A DNA stretch of 64,000 nucleotides from Halomonas litopenaei. GTDB lineage: Bacteria > Pseudomonadota > Gammaproteobacteria > Pseudomonadales > Halomonadaceae. Of the stretch, positions 18,600 to 29,229 are shown piece after piece. The position numbers and the translations under genes were made by a program. The notes below the pieces were generated by a model that was given only the letters and a program-made list of their open reading frames with translations, ran no database searches and had not been told where the DNA came from. The stretch is from contig NZ_PXNS01000007.1 of assembly GCF_003045775.1 (NCBI RefSeq), positions 124,001 through 188,000 of the forward strand. The letters are read 5' to 3'. The number at the start of each line of letters is the position of its first letter. Position 1 is the first letter of the stretch.

Positions 18600-20063
18600 T
18601 CACATCAGCACGATGTCGTACTGCTCCTGGGAATAGTGGGTCTCGACCTGAAAACGAATGGTCTTGCCGATAAATTCCTCGAGATCGGCGACCGCGGCCG
18701 ACTCCTCGTCGAGCAGTCGGTCCACCACCGCCTGGGAGGCCAGCACCGCGTAGGTTTCGGCATTGTAGGCGCGCTCTTCACGCAGGATCTCGCGAAAGAT
18801 CTCGTAGCACACCGATTCCGGCGTCTTGAGGGTGCCCCTGCCCTGGCAGGAGGGACACGGCTCGCACAGGGTCTGCTCGAGGCTTTCACGGGTGCGCTTG
18901 CGGGTCAGCTGTACCAGCCCGAGCTCAGTGACGCCGGTGCATTTGGTCTTGGCGTGATCCCGTTCCAGCGACTTCTCGAGCATCCTCAGCACCTGGCGCT
19001 GGTGCTCGGTGTCCACCATGTCGATGAAGTCGATGATGATGATGCCGCCGAGATTGCGCAGACGCAGTTGACGGGCGATGGCGGTGGCCGCTTCGAGGTT
19101 GGTCTTGAAGATGGTTTCTTCGAGGTTGCGGTGACCCACGTAGGCGCCGGTGTTGACGTCGATGGTGGTCATCGCCTCGGTGGGGTCGATCACCAGATAG
19201 CCGCCGGACTTGAGCTGGACCTTGCGCGCCAGCGCCTTCTGGATCTCGTCCTCGACGCTGTACAGATCGAAGATCGGTCGCTCGCCGGCGTAATGTTCGA
19301 TGCGTCCCACCGCCGAGGGCATGAACTCCTCGGCAAACTCGACCAGCTTGACGTGGTTTTCGCGGGAGTCGATGCGCACCTTCTCGATATCGTCGCGCAT
19401 GACGTCGCGCAGGGTGCGCATGAACAAGGGCAGATCGTCGTAGATGACGCTGGGTGCCGGCGCGGTCAGCCGACGTTCGCTGACCTTGCGCCACAGCCGC
19501 AGCAGGAAGTGCATGTCGGCGACCATCTCCTCGAGCGTCACGCCCTCGGCGGCGGTGCGCACGATAAAGCCACCGGAGACCTCGATCTGCTGCTCGGCCG
19601 CGGCTTCCTCGACCAGACCGCGCAGGCGCTCGCGCTCGGTCTCGTCCTCGATGCGTTGGGACACGCCGTTATGAGGCGAGTCCGGCATGTACACCAGGTA
19701 GCGCGACGGTACCGACAAGTGGGTGGTCAGGCGAGCGCCCTTGGAGCCGATGGGGTCCTTGGTGACCTGAACCACCAGCGACTGGCCTTCATGCAAGAGC
19801 TGCGAGATGGACGGCTGGTCATCACCGTTGGCGCTGTGCTCACCGACATCGTGGGCGTGAATGAAGGCTGCACGAGACAGGCCAATATCGACAAAGGCCG
19901 CCTGCATGCCGGGCAGTACCCTCACCACCTTGCCCTGGTAGATATTGCCGACGATGCCACGACGCCTGGCCCTCTCTATGAAGGCCTCCTGCAGCACGCC
20001 GTTCTCCACCACGGCCACGCGGGTTTCCATGGGCGTCAGGTTGATGAGTACTTCACCACTCAT
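18600..20063 (-). CDS. rng: Ribonuclease G
   Basis: A 487-residue endoribonuclease of the RNase E/G family, which matures the 5' end of 16S rRNA and degrades mRNA. It starts MSGEVLINLTPMETRVAVVENG, followed by the S1 RNA-binding domain (about 38-130). The catalytic DNase I-like region holds DVNTG near residue 303 and DFID near 345 for Mg2+ binding. The zinc-link CEPCPSC pair (about 405-411) supports dimerisation. The long C-terminal degradosome scaffold of RNase E is absent, so this is RNase G. AAGGA precedes ATG 20063. Confidence 0.97.
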   Translation of the reverse strand: MSGEVLINLTPMETRVAVVENGVLQEAFIERARRRGIVGNIYQGKVVRVLPGMQAAFVDIGLSRAAFIHAHDVGEHSANGDDQPSISQLLHEGQSLVVQVTKDPIGSKGARLTTHLSVPSRYLVYMPDSPHNGVSQRIEDETERERLRGLVEEAAAEQQIEVSGGFIVRTAAEGVTLEEMVADMHFLLRLWRKVSERRLTAPAPSVIYDDLPLFMRTLRDVMRDDIEKVRIDSRENHVKLVEFAEEFMPSAVGRIEHYAGERPIFDLYSVEDEIQKALARKVQLKSGGYLVIDPTEAMTTIDVNTGAYVGHRNLEETIFKTNLEAATAIARQLRLRNLGGIIIIDFIDMVDTEHQRQVLRMLEKSLERDHAKTKCTGVTELGLVQLTRKRTRESLEQTLCEPCPSCQGRGTLKTPESVCYEIFREILREERAYNAETYAVLASQAVVDRLLDEESAAVADLEEFIGKTIRFQVETHYSQEQYDIVLM

Positions 20064-20252
20064 TCGGCAGTCCTTGTCCTTTGATGTCTCGCGCCATTAT
20101 GACATAGCCGCTGGCGGTTGCGATGGCGCTGGCGCCGGACCTCCCGTCCGGCTCGACTGAAGCAGCACACGCCTGCCGGTGGCCCAGCGGGTGGCTCGCC
20201 GTCTCGTCGAGCGGCGGCGCCACTACACCTTCACGCCACCCTCACGACACCG

Positions 20253-20903
20253 TCAAAATAAAGCGCCGTTCCACACAGGCACGCGCTGTCGGCGCAGCAG
20301 GCTCGCCGTCTCGTAGAGCGGCAGCCCCACCACCGCGGAATAGCTGCCTTCGACGCGCTCGACGAAGATCGAGGCGAGCCCCTGGATGGCGTAACCGCCT
20401 GCCTTGTCGGCAGGCTCACCGGTGCGCCAGTAGTTGCGAATCTCGTCGTCCTGGAGCTCACGCATCAGCACATCGCTGACGACCGTTGCCTCGAGCACCC
20501 CGGCGGGTCCGCTGACCGCCACCGAGGTCATCACCTGATGCCAGCGCCCGGACAGCGAGCGCAGCATGACAAAGGCGTCCTCGGCGTCGACAGGCTTGCC
20601 GAGAATCTCGCCGTCGCGCACCACCGACGTGTCGGAGCCCAGCACCGGCAAGTCGAGGCCCGTCTCACGCCTGGACCTGGACTCAGACCCAGTCTCGGCT
20701 TCTGCCCCAGCCACGGCCTTGGCCCGGGCCAGGCGGGCGACGTAATCCCGGGCCGCTTCACCAGGATGCGGCGTCTCGTCGATATCCACCGGCGCGATCT
20801 CCACCGCCACACCGATGCTCGCCAGCAGCTCACGCCGCCGGGGCGAGGCAGAGGCCAGGCGCAGCACCGGGGAACTCACATCAGCATCGAGGGGCTCACT
20901 CAT
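20253..20903 (-). CDS. maf: Maf-family nucleoside triphosphate pyrophosphatase
   Basis: A 216-residue Maf protein, which hydrolyses non-canonical or excess nucleoside triphosphates (dTTP/UTP class by position next to mreD). The start motif LRLASASPRRRELL, DIDETP, RLARAKA, GSDTSVV and KAGGYAIQGLASIFVERVEGSYSAVVGLP are all diagnostic. The ATG at 20903 is preceded by GGAG; a TTG five codons earlier was not used. An insertion rich in Ser, Arg and Glu (GAEAETGSESRSRRETGL) between KA and the GSD strand is longer than in E. coli. It follows mreD by about 47 bases. Confidence 0.94.
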   Translation of the reverse strand: MSEPLDADVSSPVLRLASASPRRRELLASIGVAVEIAPVDIDETPHPGEAARDYVARLARAKAVAGAEAETGSESRSRRETGLDLPVLGSDTSVVRDGEILGKPVDAEDAFVMLRSLSGRWHQVMTSVAVSGPAGVLEATVVSDVLMRELQDDEIRNYWRTGEPADKAGGYAIQGLASIFVERVEGSYSAVVGLPLYETASLLRRQRVPVWNGALF

Positions 20904-20949
20904 CGCTTGCGTCTCCAACGCTTTCGTGGGGGCTCAGGTCATGAGGGAT

Positions 20950-21438
20950 TCAGGTCTTGGCGGAACGCCGGCCGATGGCCTTGAACAGGGTCGCCAGCCA
21001 GGGCCACAGCGCCGCCCCGATCAACGATGGCATCAGAAACGACAGGTGCATGGAAAACGGGCCGAACAGGGTACGCAGCCACTGTTCCACCAACTGCACC
21101 AGTCCCAGCAAGACGAAGATCAGCACCGCCTGCTGGAGCAGCGAGTAGGTCCTGAAGCGGGGGTACACCAGCGCCGAGAGGAAGGCCAGCAACGACAGCG
21201 TCAGCGCGCTCTGCCCGAGCGGCGCCCCTTCGATAAGATCCAGCAGCAGGCCCAGCACGAAACCATGAAAGACGCCCACCCGGTCGGGCTGTGCCATGCA
21301 CCAGTACAACAGCATCAGGCCCAGCCAGTCGGGCCGCCAGACCTGCCAGCCGTCGGCCATGGGCATGACCTGCAGACACAGCGCCAGAGACAGGGTCAAC
21401 CATACCCACACCAGGCTGACGCGAGGGGTAGCGGCCAT
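20950..21438 (-). CDS. mreD: Rod-shape-determining protein MreD
   Basis: A 162-residue inner-membrane protein with five or six hydrophobic helices, which is the size and topology of MreD. Conserved pieces are RPDWLGLMLLYWCMAQPDRVGV, GFVLGLLLDLIEGAPLGQSAL and a polar C-terminal tail. MreD is a member of the MreBCD elongasome that directs lateral cell-wall synthesis. Its ATG shares one base with the mreC stop (TGATG), so the two are coupled. Confidence 0.95.
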   Translation of the reverse strand: MAATPRVSLVWVWLTLSLALCLQVMPMADGWQVWRPDWLGLMLLYWCMAQPDRVGVFHGFVLGLLLDLIEGAPLGQSALTLSLLAFLSALVYPRFRTYSLLQQAVLIFVLLGLVQLVEQWLRTLFGPFSMHLSFLMPSLIGAALWPWLATLFKAIGRRSAKT

Positions 21439-22376
21439 CAGTCGTCCTCCTCGTCTTGCTCGGGGGGCGTCAACAGCTCACCCAGGCGGCGGGCTGCCTC
21501 GACGGCCTCGGGGTCCAGTTCCGGGTGCCAGCGTCCTCGCGAGACGTCGAGCGCAGGCTCCGGCGGAAACAGCAGAAGGAAGTGACGCGAGCGCTGCAAC
21601 TGGGCGACGGGAGCGGCGCTGACCGTGGCGAAGGGCTCGCCAGGATCGTGGCTGACGTCGCTGACCCTGGCCACCGGATAACCCGCAGGAAAGCGTCCGG
21701 CCAGGCCGGAGCTCATCAGCAGGTCACCGACGCGAATGTCGGCGGTATCCGGCACGTGCAGCACCTTCAGCGCGTCGTAGCTGCCGGTACCCTGGATAAT
21801 GAAGCGAAGCCCGTTGCGATTGACCTGGATCGGCAAGGCGTGACTGGCATCGGTAAGCATCAGCACGCGGCTCGAGTAGGCGGAAAGCTCGCTGACCTGA
21901 CCGGCGATACCGGAGGAGTCCATCACCGGCTGACCGACATAGACGCCATCGCGGCGGCCACGATCGATCACCATCTGGTGGGTGAAGGGGTCGGGATCCA
22001 GCGACAGCAGTTCGGCGGTGAGGTAAGGCACCTCGTGATCCCGGGCGGCGTCGAGCAGCTCGCGCAGGCGCACGTTCTCGGCGGTCAGGCTGGCCATGCG
22101 CTGTACCCGATGGGACAGGGTCAGCAGCTGCTCGCGCAGTCGCGCGTTCTCTTCCACCAGCGAGCGTTGCTCGGACAGCGCCAGGGCGCCCCAGTTGAGC
22201 ACGTCACTGGGCAGACTGACGGCCCACTGGATCGGCGCCACCAGCGTCGACAACTGGGCACGCACCGATTCCATTCGGGTGAAGTGGGTATCGACAAACA
22301 TCAGCCCGCCCGCGAGCACCGCACACAACAGCATGCGGTACCCGGGCACGGAGCCATGCGAGAACAGCGGTTTGAT
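21438..22376 (-). CDS. mreC: Rod-shape-determining protein MreC (start codon appears to be ATC)
   Basis: A periplasmic elongasome scaffold with an N-terminal membrane helix (YRMLLCAVLAGGLMFVDTHF), a coiled coil (SEQRSLVEENARLREQLLTLSHRVQRMASLTAENVRLRELL) and the two-barrel C-terminal domain with VIDRGRRDGVYVGQPVMDSSGIAGQV. A short acidic tail follows. The frame is open upstream into mreB, but homologues begin with M-x-IKPLF, and here no ATG, GTG or TTG exists at that place. The best start is the ATC of IKPLF at 22376, seven bases after GGGAG (22388-22384). The alternatives GTG 22349 and ATG 22334 would cut the N-terminus and have no ribosome binding site. From ATC the protein is 312 residues. 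Confidence 0.85.
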   Translation of the reverse strand: MKPLFSHGSVPGYRMLLCAVLAGGLMFVDTHFTRMESVRAQLSTLVAPIQWAVSLPSDVLNWGALALSEQRSLVEENARLREQLLTLSHRVQRMASLTAENVRLRELLDAARDHEVPYLTAELLSLDPDPFTHQMVIDRGRRDGVYVGQPVMDSSGIAGQVSELSAYSSRVLMLTDASHALPIQVNRNGLRFIIQGTGSYDALKVLHVPDTADIRVGDLLMSSGLAGRFPAGYPVARVSDVSHDPGEPFATVSAAPVAQLQRSRHFLLLFPPEPALDVSRGRWHPELDPEAVEAARRLGELLTPPEQDEEDD

Positions 22377-22411
22377 AGGCCGACTCCCTGGAGGTCCTGG
22401 GCCAGACGTCG

Positions 22412-23461
<1,050 letters not shown>

Positions 23462-23626
23462 CTAGTGCAGACCGGAAACCCTGTGCGGACGCAAACGGTA
23501 TCACTGACCCCCCCTAGCGGCAAGCGTGATGCGCGTCTCCCTTGACCGGCAAGACCTGCCCGACGACGCGCGAATGTGGTACCTTCTGCGGTCATTTCAT
23601 GGACCCCTTCCGTCGAGGAATTGATC

Positions 23627-23914
23627 ATGGCGCTTGAACACGCCGAGGTCCTCCGTGCCGCTCACCTGGCCCGGATCGACCTTTCTGAGAATGACGCAGC
23701 CCACTATCACGACGATCTCGGCCGGATCCTGGAGATGGTCGATCAGCTCCAGGCGCTCGACACCGAAGGCGTCGCCCCGCTGGCTCACCCCCTCGATGCC
23801 ACCCAGCGCCTGCGCGCCGACGAGGTCACCGAGAACGACCAGCGCGAGCACTTCCAGCGCTGCGCTCCCCAGGTCGAGAATGGCCTGTACCTGGTGCCGC
23901 GGGTCGTCGAGTGA
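23627..23914 (+). CDS. gatC: Asp-tRNA(Asn)/Glu-tRNA(Gln) amidotransferase subunit C
   Basis: A 95-residue GatC, the small belt-like subunit that stabilises GatA-GatB. The pattern of LARIDLSENDAAHYHDDLGRILEMVDQLQALDTEGVAPLAHP, followed by LRADEV, is the family signature. ATG 23627 follows GAGGA; the frame stays open upstream, but the extra 17 residues do not fit the family. It is the first gene of gatCAB, divergent from mreB over about 177 bases that must hold both promoters. Confidence 0.96.
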   Translation: MALEHAEVLRAAHLARIDLSENDAAHYHDDLGRILEMVDQLQALDTEGVAPLAHPLDATQRLRADEVTENDQREHFQRCAPQVENGLYLVPRVVE

Positions 23915-23968
23915 CCCCGCGCCCCACCCTTCTCGACATTGGATTCACGCATACAGGGAGCCAGGCCC

Positions 23969-25429
23969 ATGCATGACAGGACACTGACCGAGATCAGCCA
24001 GGCGCTCGACGCCGGCGAGATCTCCAGTCGCGAGCTGACCCAGGATCTGCTCGGACGCATCGACCGCCTCGACGGCACACTCAACAGCTTCGTCAGCGTC
24101 ACCGCCGACCAGGCGCTCGAGGCCGCCGAGGCCGCCGACCAGGCCCGCGCCCGCGGAGAAGCCGGCCGCCTGACCGGCGTGCCGCTGGCACTCAAGGACA
24201 TCTTCTGCACCCAGGGGGTCAAGACCAGCTGCGGCTCGAAGATGCTCGACAACTTCGTCGCCCCCTACGACGCCACCGTGGTGGAAAAGCTCAAGGCCGC
24301 CGGCACGGTCAGCCTGGGCAAGACCAACATGGACGAATTCGCCATGGGCTCCTCCAACGAGTCGAGCTTCTATGGCCCGGTCAAGAACCCCTGGGATCTT
24401 GACGCCGTCCCCGGCGGCTCCTCCGGCGGCAGCGCCGCCGCCGTCGCCGCGGGCCTGGTGCCGGCGGCGCTGGGTACCGATACCGGCGGCTCGATCCGCC
24501 AGCCGGCAGCCTTCTGCGGCATCACCGGGCTCAAGCCGACCTATGGCCGGGTCTCGCGCTACGGCATGATCGCCTACGCCTCGAGCCTCGATCAGGGCGG
24601 CCCCATGGCCCGCAGCGCCGAAGACTGCGCCCACCTGCTCAACGTCATCGCCGGCCATGACGTGCGCGACTCCACCAGCGTGGCCCGCGGTGTTCCCGAC
24701 TACACCGAGGAGCTCAGCGCGCCGCTGTCCGGCCTCAAGATCGGCCTGCCCAAGGAATACTTCGGCGACGGCCTCGATGCCGGCGTCAACCAGGCCATCG
24801 GCGAAGCGATCAAGGTCTACGAATCGCTCGGCGCCAGCGTGCGCGAGGTCAGCCTGCCCCACACCGCCTACGCCATCCCGGCCTACTACGTGATCGCGCC
24901 GGCGGAGGCCTCCTCCAACCTGTCGCGCTACGACGGCGTGCGCTTCGGCCATCGCTGCGACAACCCCGAGGACCTCATCGATCTGTACAAGCGCTCCCGC
25001 GCGGAGGGCTTCGGCGAGGAGGTCAAGCGACGCATCCTTATCGGCACCCACACCCTGTCCGAAGGCTTCTTCGACGCCTACTACAAGAAGGCCCAGCAGG
25101 TTCGCCGACTGATTCGACAGGACTTCCTCGACGCCTTCGAAGAGGTCGATGTGCTGATGGGCCCCGCCGCGCCGACCCCGGCCTTCGACCTGGGCGCCCA
25201 GAAGGACCCGGTCTCGATGTACCTGCAGGATATCTACACCATCGCCGTCAACCTGGCGGGCATCCCCGGCATCAGCGTTCCGGCGGGCTTCGCCGGCAAG
25301 CGCCCGGTGGGCCTGCAGATCCTCGGCACCCACTTCGCCGAGACCCGTCTGCTCAACGTGGCTCACCAGTTCCAGCAGGCCACCGACTGGCATTTGAAGC
25401 GTCCCGAGATGACCGAGGAGAACTCCTGA
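23969..25429 (+). CDS. gatA: Asp-tRNA(Asn)/Glu-tRNA(Gln) amidotransferase subunit A
   Basis: A 486-residue amidase-signature enzyme. It releases ammonia from glutamine, which is channelled to GatB to convert mischarged Glu-tRNA(Gln) or Asp-tRNA(Asn). The catalytic triad is visible as K76 (PLALKDIF), cis-Ser S151 ([15 protein letters not shown]) and nucleophile S175 ([14 protein letters not shown]). ATG 23969 is preceded by GGGAG; an upstream TTG at 23939 was not used. Length matches the family. Its stop shares one base with the gatB start. Confidence 0.98.
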   Translation: MHDRTLTEISQALDAGEISSRELTQDLLGRIDRLDGTLNSFVSVTADQALEAAEAADQARARGEAGRLTGVPLALKDIFCTQGVKTSCGSKMLDNFVAPYDATVVEKLKAAGTVSLGKTNMDEFAMGSSNESSFYGPVKNPWDLDAVPGGSSGGSAAAVAAGLVPAALGTDTGGSIRQPAAFCGITGLKPTYGRVSRYGMIAYASSLDQGGPMARSAEDCAHLLNVIAGHDVRDSTSVARGVPDYTEELSAPLSGLKIGLPKEYFGDGLDAGVNQAIGEAIKVYESLGASVREVSLPHTAYAIPAYYVIAPAEASSNLSRYDGVRFGHRCDNPEDLIDLYKRSRAEGFGEEVKRRILIGTHTLSEGFFDAYYKKAQQVRRLIRQDFLDAFEEVDVLMGPAAPTPAFDLGAQKDPVSMYLQDIYTIAVNLAGIPGISVPAGFAGKRPVGLQILGTHFAETRLLNVAHQFQQATDWHLKRPEMTEENS

Positions 25430-26883
25430 TGCAGTGGGAAACCGTCATTGGTCTCGAGGTGCACGTCCAGCTCGCGACCCGCTCCAAGATCTTTTCCGGC
25501 TCCTCCACCGCCTTCGGTGCCGAGCCCAACACCCAGGCCAACGCCGTTGATCTGGGCCTGCCCGGCGTGCTGCCCGTGCTCAACGAGCAGGCGGTGGCGA
25601 TGGCGTTGAAATTCGGCCTCGGCATCCATGCCGAGATCCCCGAGGTATCAGTGTTCGATCGCAAGAACTACTTCTACGCCGACCTGCCCAAGGGCTACCA
25701 GACCAGCCAGATGTACCATCCCATCGTCGGCGCCGGCGAAGTGGAAATCTGCCTGGAGGACGGCGAGAACAAGATCATCAGGGTGCACCACGCCCACCTC
25801 GAGGAAGACGCCGGCAAGTCGCTGCACGAGGACTTCCACGGCATGACCGGCATCGACCTGAACCGGGCCGGCACGCCGCTGCTGGAGATCGTCTCCGAGC
25901 CGGACATGCGCTCGGCCAAGGAGGCGGCGGCCTACCTCAAGGCGATCCACTCCATCGTCACCTACCTTGGCATCTCCGACGGCAACATGGCCGAAGGCTC
26001 GATGCGCTGTGACGTCAACGTCTCGGTCAGACCCAAGGGTCAGCAGGAATTCGGCACCCGTGCCGAGATCAAGAACGTCAACTCCTTCCGCTTCGTCGAG
26101 CGCGCCATCGCCTACGAGGTCGAGCGCCAGATCGAGCTGATCGAGGACGGCGGCAAGGTGGTGCAGGAAACCCGCCTTTACGACCCCGAGGCCGACGAGA
26201 CCCGCAGCATGCGGACCAAGGAAGAAGCCAACGACTACCGCTACTTCCCCTGCCCCGACCTGCTGCCGGTGGTGCTCGACTGCGCCTACGTCGACCACCT
26301 GCGCGAGAGCCTGCCCGAGCTGCCCGCCGAGAAGCGCGCGCGCTTCCAGAGCGAGCTGGGACTGTCCGCCTACGACGCCGGCGTGCTGTCGGCCAGCCGC
26401 GAGATGGCCGAGTACTTCGAGCAGGTCAAGGACATCTGTGGCGACGCCAAGCAGGCCGCCAACTGGGTCCAGGGCGAGCTGTCCGGCGCGCTCAACCGTG
26501 ACGGACTGGACATCTCCGACAGCCCGGTCAGCGCCGAGCAGCTCGGCGGCCTGGTCAAGCGAGTGATCGACTCGACCATCAACGGCAAGGCCGCCAAGCA
26601 GGTGTTCCAGGCGCTGTGGAACGGTGAAGGCGACAGCGCCGACGCCATCATCGAGGCCAAGGGCCTGAAGCAGGTCACCGACACCGGCGCCATCGAAGCC
26701 ATGGTCGACCAGGTGATCAGCGACAGCCCCGCCCAGGTGGCCCAGTACCGTGACGCCGAGCCCGACAAGCGCGGCAAGATGATCGGCTACTTCGTCGGCC
26801 AGGTGATGAAGGCCTCACGCGGCACCGCCAACCCCCAGCAGGTCAACGCCCTGCTCAAGGAAAAGCTCGACGCCCTGTGCTGA
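25429..26883 (+). CDS. gatB: Asp-tRNA(Asn)/Glu-tRNA(Gln) amidotransferase subunit B
   Basis: A 484-residue kinase and tRNA-binding subunit of GatCAB. It begins with [23 protein letters not shown] and contains [21 protein letters not shown] and [10 protein letters not shown] in the ATP and metal site. [10 protein letters not shown] ends the catalytic part, and the YqeY-like tail domain closes with [32 protein letters not shown]. The overlap TGATG with gatA implies coupling. Its presence shows that Gln-tRNA and/or Asn-tRNA is made at least partly by the indirect route. Confidence 0.98.
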   Translation: MQWETVIGLEVHVQLATRSKIFSGSSTAFGAEPNTQANAVDLGLPGVLPVLNEQAVAMALKFGLGIHAEIPEVSVFDRKNYFYADLPKGYQTSQMYHPIVGAGEVEICLEDGENKIIRVHHAHLEEDAGKSLHEDFHGMTGIDLNRAGTPLLEIVSEPDMRSAKEAAAYLKAIHSIVTYLGISDGNMAEGSMRCDVNVSVRPKGQQEFGTRAEIKNVNSFRFVERAIAYEVERQIELIEDGGKVVQETRLYDPEADETRSMRTKEEANDYRYFPCPDLLPVVLDCAYVDHLRESLPELPAEKRARFQSELGLSAYDAGVLSASREMAEYFEQVKDICGDAKQAANWVQGELSGALNRDGLDISDSPVSAEQLGGLVKRVIDSTINGKAAKQVFQALWNGEGDSADAIIEAKGLKQVTDTGAIEAMVDQVISDSPAQVAQYRDAEPDKRGKMIGYFVGQVMKASRGTANPQQVNALLKEKLDALC

Positions 26884-26956
26884 TGGGCGCTACGGCGACC
26901 ACCGGCGATGGCAGCGCCATCGCCGGCTTCCACTGGCTTTACCCAAGGAACCCGCG

Positions 26957-27508
26957 ATGTCGGACGATGTCGGTACCCGCCTGAGGGCCCTGCGAAACCT
27001 GCGCAATATCTCCCAGCGCGAGCTGGCCAAGCGCTGCGGGGTGACCCATTCCAGCCTGTCGCTGATCGAACAGGGCAAGGTCAGCCCCTCGGTCAGCTCG
27101 CTGAAAAAGATCCTCGACGCCATCCCGATGAGCGTCGGCGACTTCTTCACCATGGATCTGGAGAGCAAGAACCAGGTGTTCTACAGCGCCGACGAACTGA
27201 CCGACATGGGCAGCGGCGACGTGGTGTTCAAGCTGGTGGGCGCCAACCGCGAGTCACGCGCCCTGTCGTTTCTGATCGAGACCTACCCCCCGGGTACCGA
27301 TACCGGCCGCGAGATGATCACCCACCAGGGCGAGGAAGCCGGGGTGGTGCTCGAGGGCGAGATCGAGATCACCATCGGTGCCGAGACCCGGGTACTTGGC
27401 GCCGGCGAGGCGTACTACTTCGACACCAACGTGCCCCACCGCTTTCGCAACCCTAGCGAGACCCTCTGTCGGCTAGTCAGCTGCACCACCCCGGCGCGAG
27501 CCTTCTAG
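26957..27508 (+). CDS. PuuR-like XRE/cupin transcriptional regulator
   Basis: A 183-residue protein with an N-terminal helix-turn-helix (RLRALRNLRNISQRELAKRCGVTHSSLSLIEQGKVSPSVSSLKKIL, about 8-55) and a C-terminal cupin_2 domain (ETYPPGTDTG, HQGEEAGVVLEGEIEITIG, GEAYYFDTNVPHRFRNP; about 110-175). Domain order, length and many residues match E. coli PuuR, the putrescine-responsive repressor of the puu genes. The neighbouring puuC-spuC genes support the role. The likely targets are the repeated operators before spuC and puuD. It lies 73 bases after gatB on the same strand but is functionally separate. A copy of its last codons lies 90 bases downstream. Confidence 0.88.
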   Translation: MSDDVGTRLRALRNLRNISQRELAKRCGVTHSSLSLIEQGKVSPSVSSLKKILDAIPMSVGDFFTMDLESKNQVFYSADELTDMGSGDVVFKLVGANRESRALSFLIETYPPGTDTGREMITHQGEEAGVVLEGEIEITIGAETRVLGAGEAYYFDTNVPHRFRNPSETLCRLVSCTTPARAF

Positions 27509-27550
27509 CGAGCGGCGAATACCGTGGCGTCGGCTTAGCGGCGCCCGCCC

Positions 27551-27598
27551 AGTTCCTGCCATCTGGTCAGCTGCACCACCCCAGCCCGTGCCTTCTAG
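27551..27598 (+). pseudogene. 3'-end remnant of a second puuR-like gene
   Basis: In frame, 27563-27598 encodes LVSCTTPARAF plus stop, identical to the end of the intact regulator at 27473-27508, exactly 90 bases away. The four base differences (CTA/CTG, CCG/CCA, GCG/GCC, CGA/CGT) are all synonymous. Upstream, the codons Ser-Ser-Cys-His keep the conserved Cys two residues before the Leu. Sequence beyond that is unrelated to the gene. It is a fragment, not a functional gene. Confidence 0.7.
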
Positions 27599-27655
27599 CA
27601 ACGCTCGGACACTGACAGCCCCCTACCCTTCGGCACTGCCCGCCCTGCAAACCAC

Positions 27656-27680
27656 AAAAAAGGCCACGCAAGGCGTGGCC
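27656..27680 (-). terminator. Rho-independent terminator of the spuC-puuC operon
   Basis: On the minus strand GGCCACGC and GCGTGGCC (27680-27673 and 27669-27662) form a hairpin with a three-base loop, followed by TTTTTT (27661-27656). Confidence 0.9.
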
Positions 27681-27732
27681 AATCAGGGAGTCATCTCCCA
27701 TCAGTGCGCGTTAATGACATCGGACCGGGAGT

Positions 27733-29229
27733 CTAGTTCAAGGCGATCCAGACGCTCTTGAGTTCGGTGTATTCGGCCAGCGAGTGGTGCGACTTGTCGC
27801 GGCCATTGCCGGACTGCTTGACCCCGCCGAAGGGCACGCTCTGGTCCCCGCCTGCCCAGTTGTTGACGAACACCTGGCCCGACTGCAGACGACGACTGAC
27901 CCGCATGATGCGATCGACGTCCTGACTCCACACCCCGGCGGCCAGCCCATAGACCGAGTCGTTGGCCAGGGCGATGGCCTGCTCTTCGCTGTCGAAGCCG
28001 AACACCGACAGCACCGGGCCAAAGATCTCTTCACGCCCGATCGTCATGTCCTCGGTGACACCGTCGAACACCGTCGGCTGGATGAACAGCCCCGGCCCGT
28101 CGAGCGCCTCGCCGCCGGCACGCAGCCGTCCGCCTTCTTCCTGCCCCTGGCGAATGAAGTCGAGGATGCGACGGTGCTGGGTCGCATCGACAATCGCCCC
28201 CATGAAGCTCGACGGGTCCAGCGGATCCCCCGGCTGCATCGACTCGGCCGCCGCCAGCAGGTGCTCGATAAAGGCCTCGCGCACACTGTTCTCGACCAGC
28301 AGCCGCGAACCGGCGATACACACCTCCCCCTGGTTGTGGAAGATCGCCTCGGCGGCGTGGTGCGCCACCTGGGCGAGATTCCTGCAGTCGGCAAACACCA
28401 GATTGGGGCTCTTGCCACCGCACTCCAGATAGACCCGCTTGAGGTTCGACTGACCGGCGTACTGCATCAGCTGCTTACCGACCGCGGTGGAGCCGGTGAA
28501 GGCCAGACAGTCGACGTCCATCGACAGCGCCAGCGCCTTGCCCACGGTGTGACCAAAGCCCGGCAACACCTGCAGCACGCCGCGTGGCAGGCCGGCCTCC
28601 TGGGCCAGGGCAGCCAGACGCAGCGCCGACAGTGGCGACTTCTCCGATGGCTTGAGGATGACGCTGTTGCCGGCGGCCAGGGCCGGTGCGATCTTCCAGG
28701 CGGTCATCATCATCGGGAAGTTCCAGGGCACGATGGACGCCACCACCCCGATCGGCTCGCGCAGCACCAGCGCGAGCGCCTCTTCGCCGGTGGGCGCGAC
28801 CTCGCCATAGAGCTTGTCGATGGATTCGGCCTGGTGACGCATCGCGCCGATGGCGCCGGCCATGTCACCCAGCGCGCTGGTGATCGGCTTGCCCATGTCC
28901 AGAGTGTCGAGCAGCGCCAGTTCGTCGCGGTGGGCCTCCATCAGCTCGGCCAGCCGCAGCAGCACCCGCTTGCGCCGGGTCGGCGCCAGGCGCGACCATT
29001 CACCACCATCGAAGGCGCGCCGGGCGTGGGCAACCGCCAGCTCGGCATCGGCCTGATCACAGCTTGCGACCCGCGCCAGTACTTCCCCCGTGGCGGGGTT
29101 GATGGTCTCGAAGGTCTCGCCGCCGGCGGCGTCGACGAAGCGATCATCGATATAGGCGCGGGTTTCCAGCCGCGCTGTCAGGGTGTCGGCCATGGCCTGC
29201 CAGCCAGCCTTGTCGAGGGGACGACTCAT
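27733..29229 (-). CDS. puuC: Gamma-glutamyl-gamma-aminobutyraldehyde dehydrogenase PuuC
   Basis: A 498-residue NAD(P)+-dependent aldehyde dehydrogenase. It oxidises gamma-Glu-gamma-aminobutyraldehyde to gamma-Glu-GABA, or related aminoaldehydes, in putrescine degradation. Catalytic residues are N170 (PWNFP), E269 (LECGGKSPN) and the nucleophile C304 (NQGEVCIAGSR); GSTAVG binds the cofactor. Length is that of PuuC/KauB enzymes. The ATG overlaps the stop of the aminotransferase gene by four bases, so both are read as one operon ending at the terminator downstream. A role with diverse polyamine-derived aldehydes is possible. Confidence 0.9.
   Translation of the reverse strand: MSRPLDKAGWQAMADTLTARLETRAYIDDRFVDAAGGETFETINPATGEVLARVASCDQADAELAVAHARRAFDGGEWSRLAPTRRKRVLLRLAELMEAHRDELALLDTLDMGKPITSALGDMAGAIGAMRHQAESIDKLYGEVAPTGEEALALVLREPIGVVASIVPWNFPMMMTAWKIAPALAAGNSVILKPSEKSPLSALRLAALAQEAGLPRGVLQVLPGFGHTVGKALALSMDVDCLAFTGSTAVGKQLMQYAGQSNLKRVYLECGGKSPNLVFADCRNLAQVAHHAAEAIFHNQGEVCIAGSRLLVENSVREAFIEHLLAAAESMQPGDPLDPSSFMGAIVDATQHRRILDFIRQGQEEGGRLRAGGEALDGPGLFIQPTVFDGVTEDMTIGREEIFGPVLSVFGFDSEEQAIALANDSVYGLAAGVWSQDVDRIMRVSRRLQSGQVFVNNWAGGDQSVPFGGVKQSGNGRDKSHHSLAEYTELKSVWIALN

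Noticed and set aside
23945..25393. Long open frame on the minus strand opposite gatA (482 codons)
   Set aside because: Mirror of a high-G+C gene with strong third-position bias; no ribosome binding site or domain, and gatA is certain.
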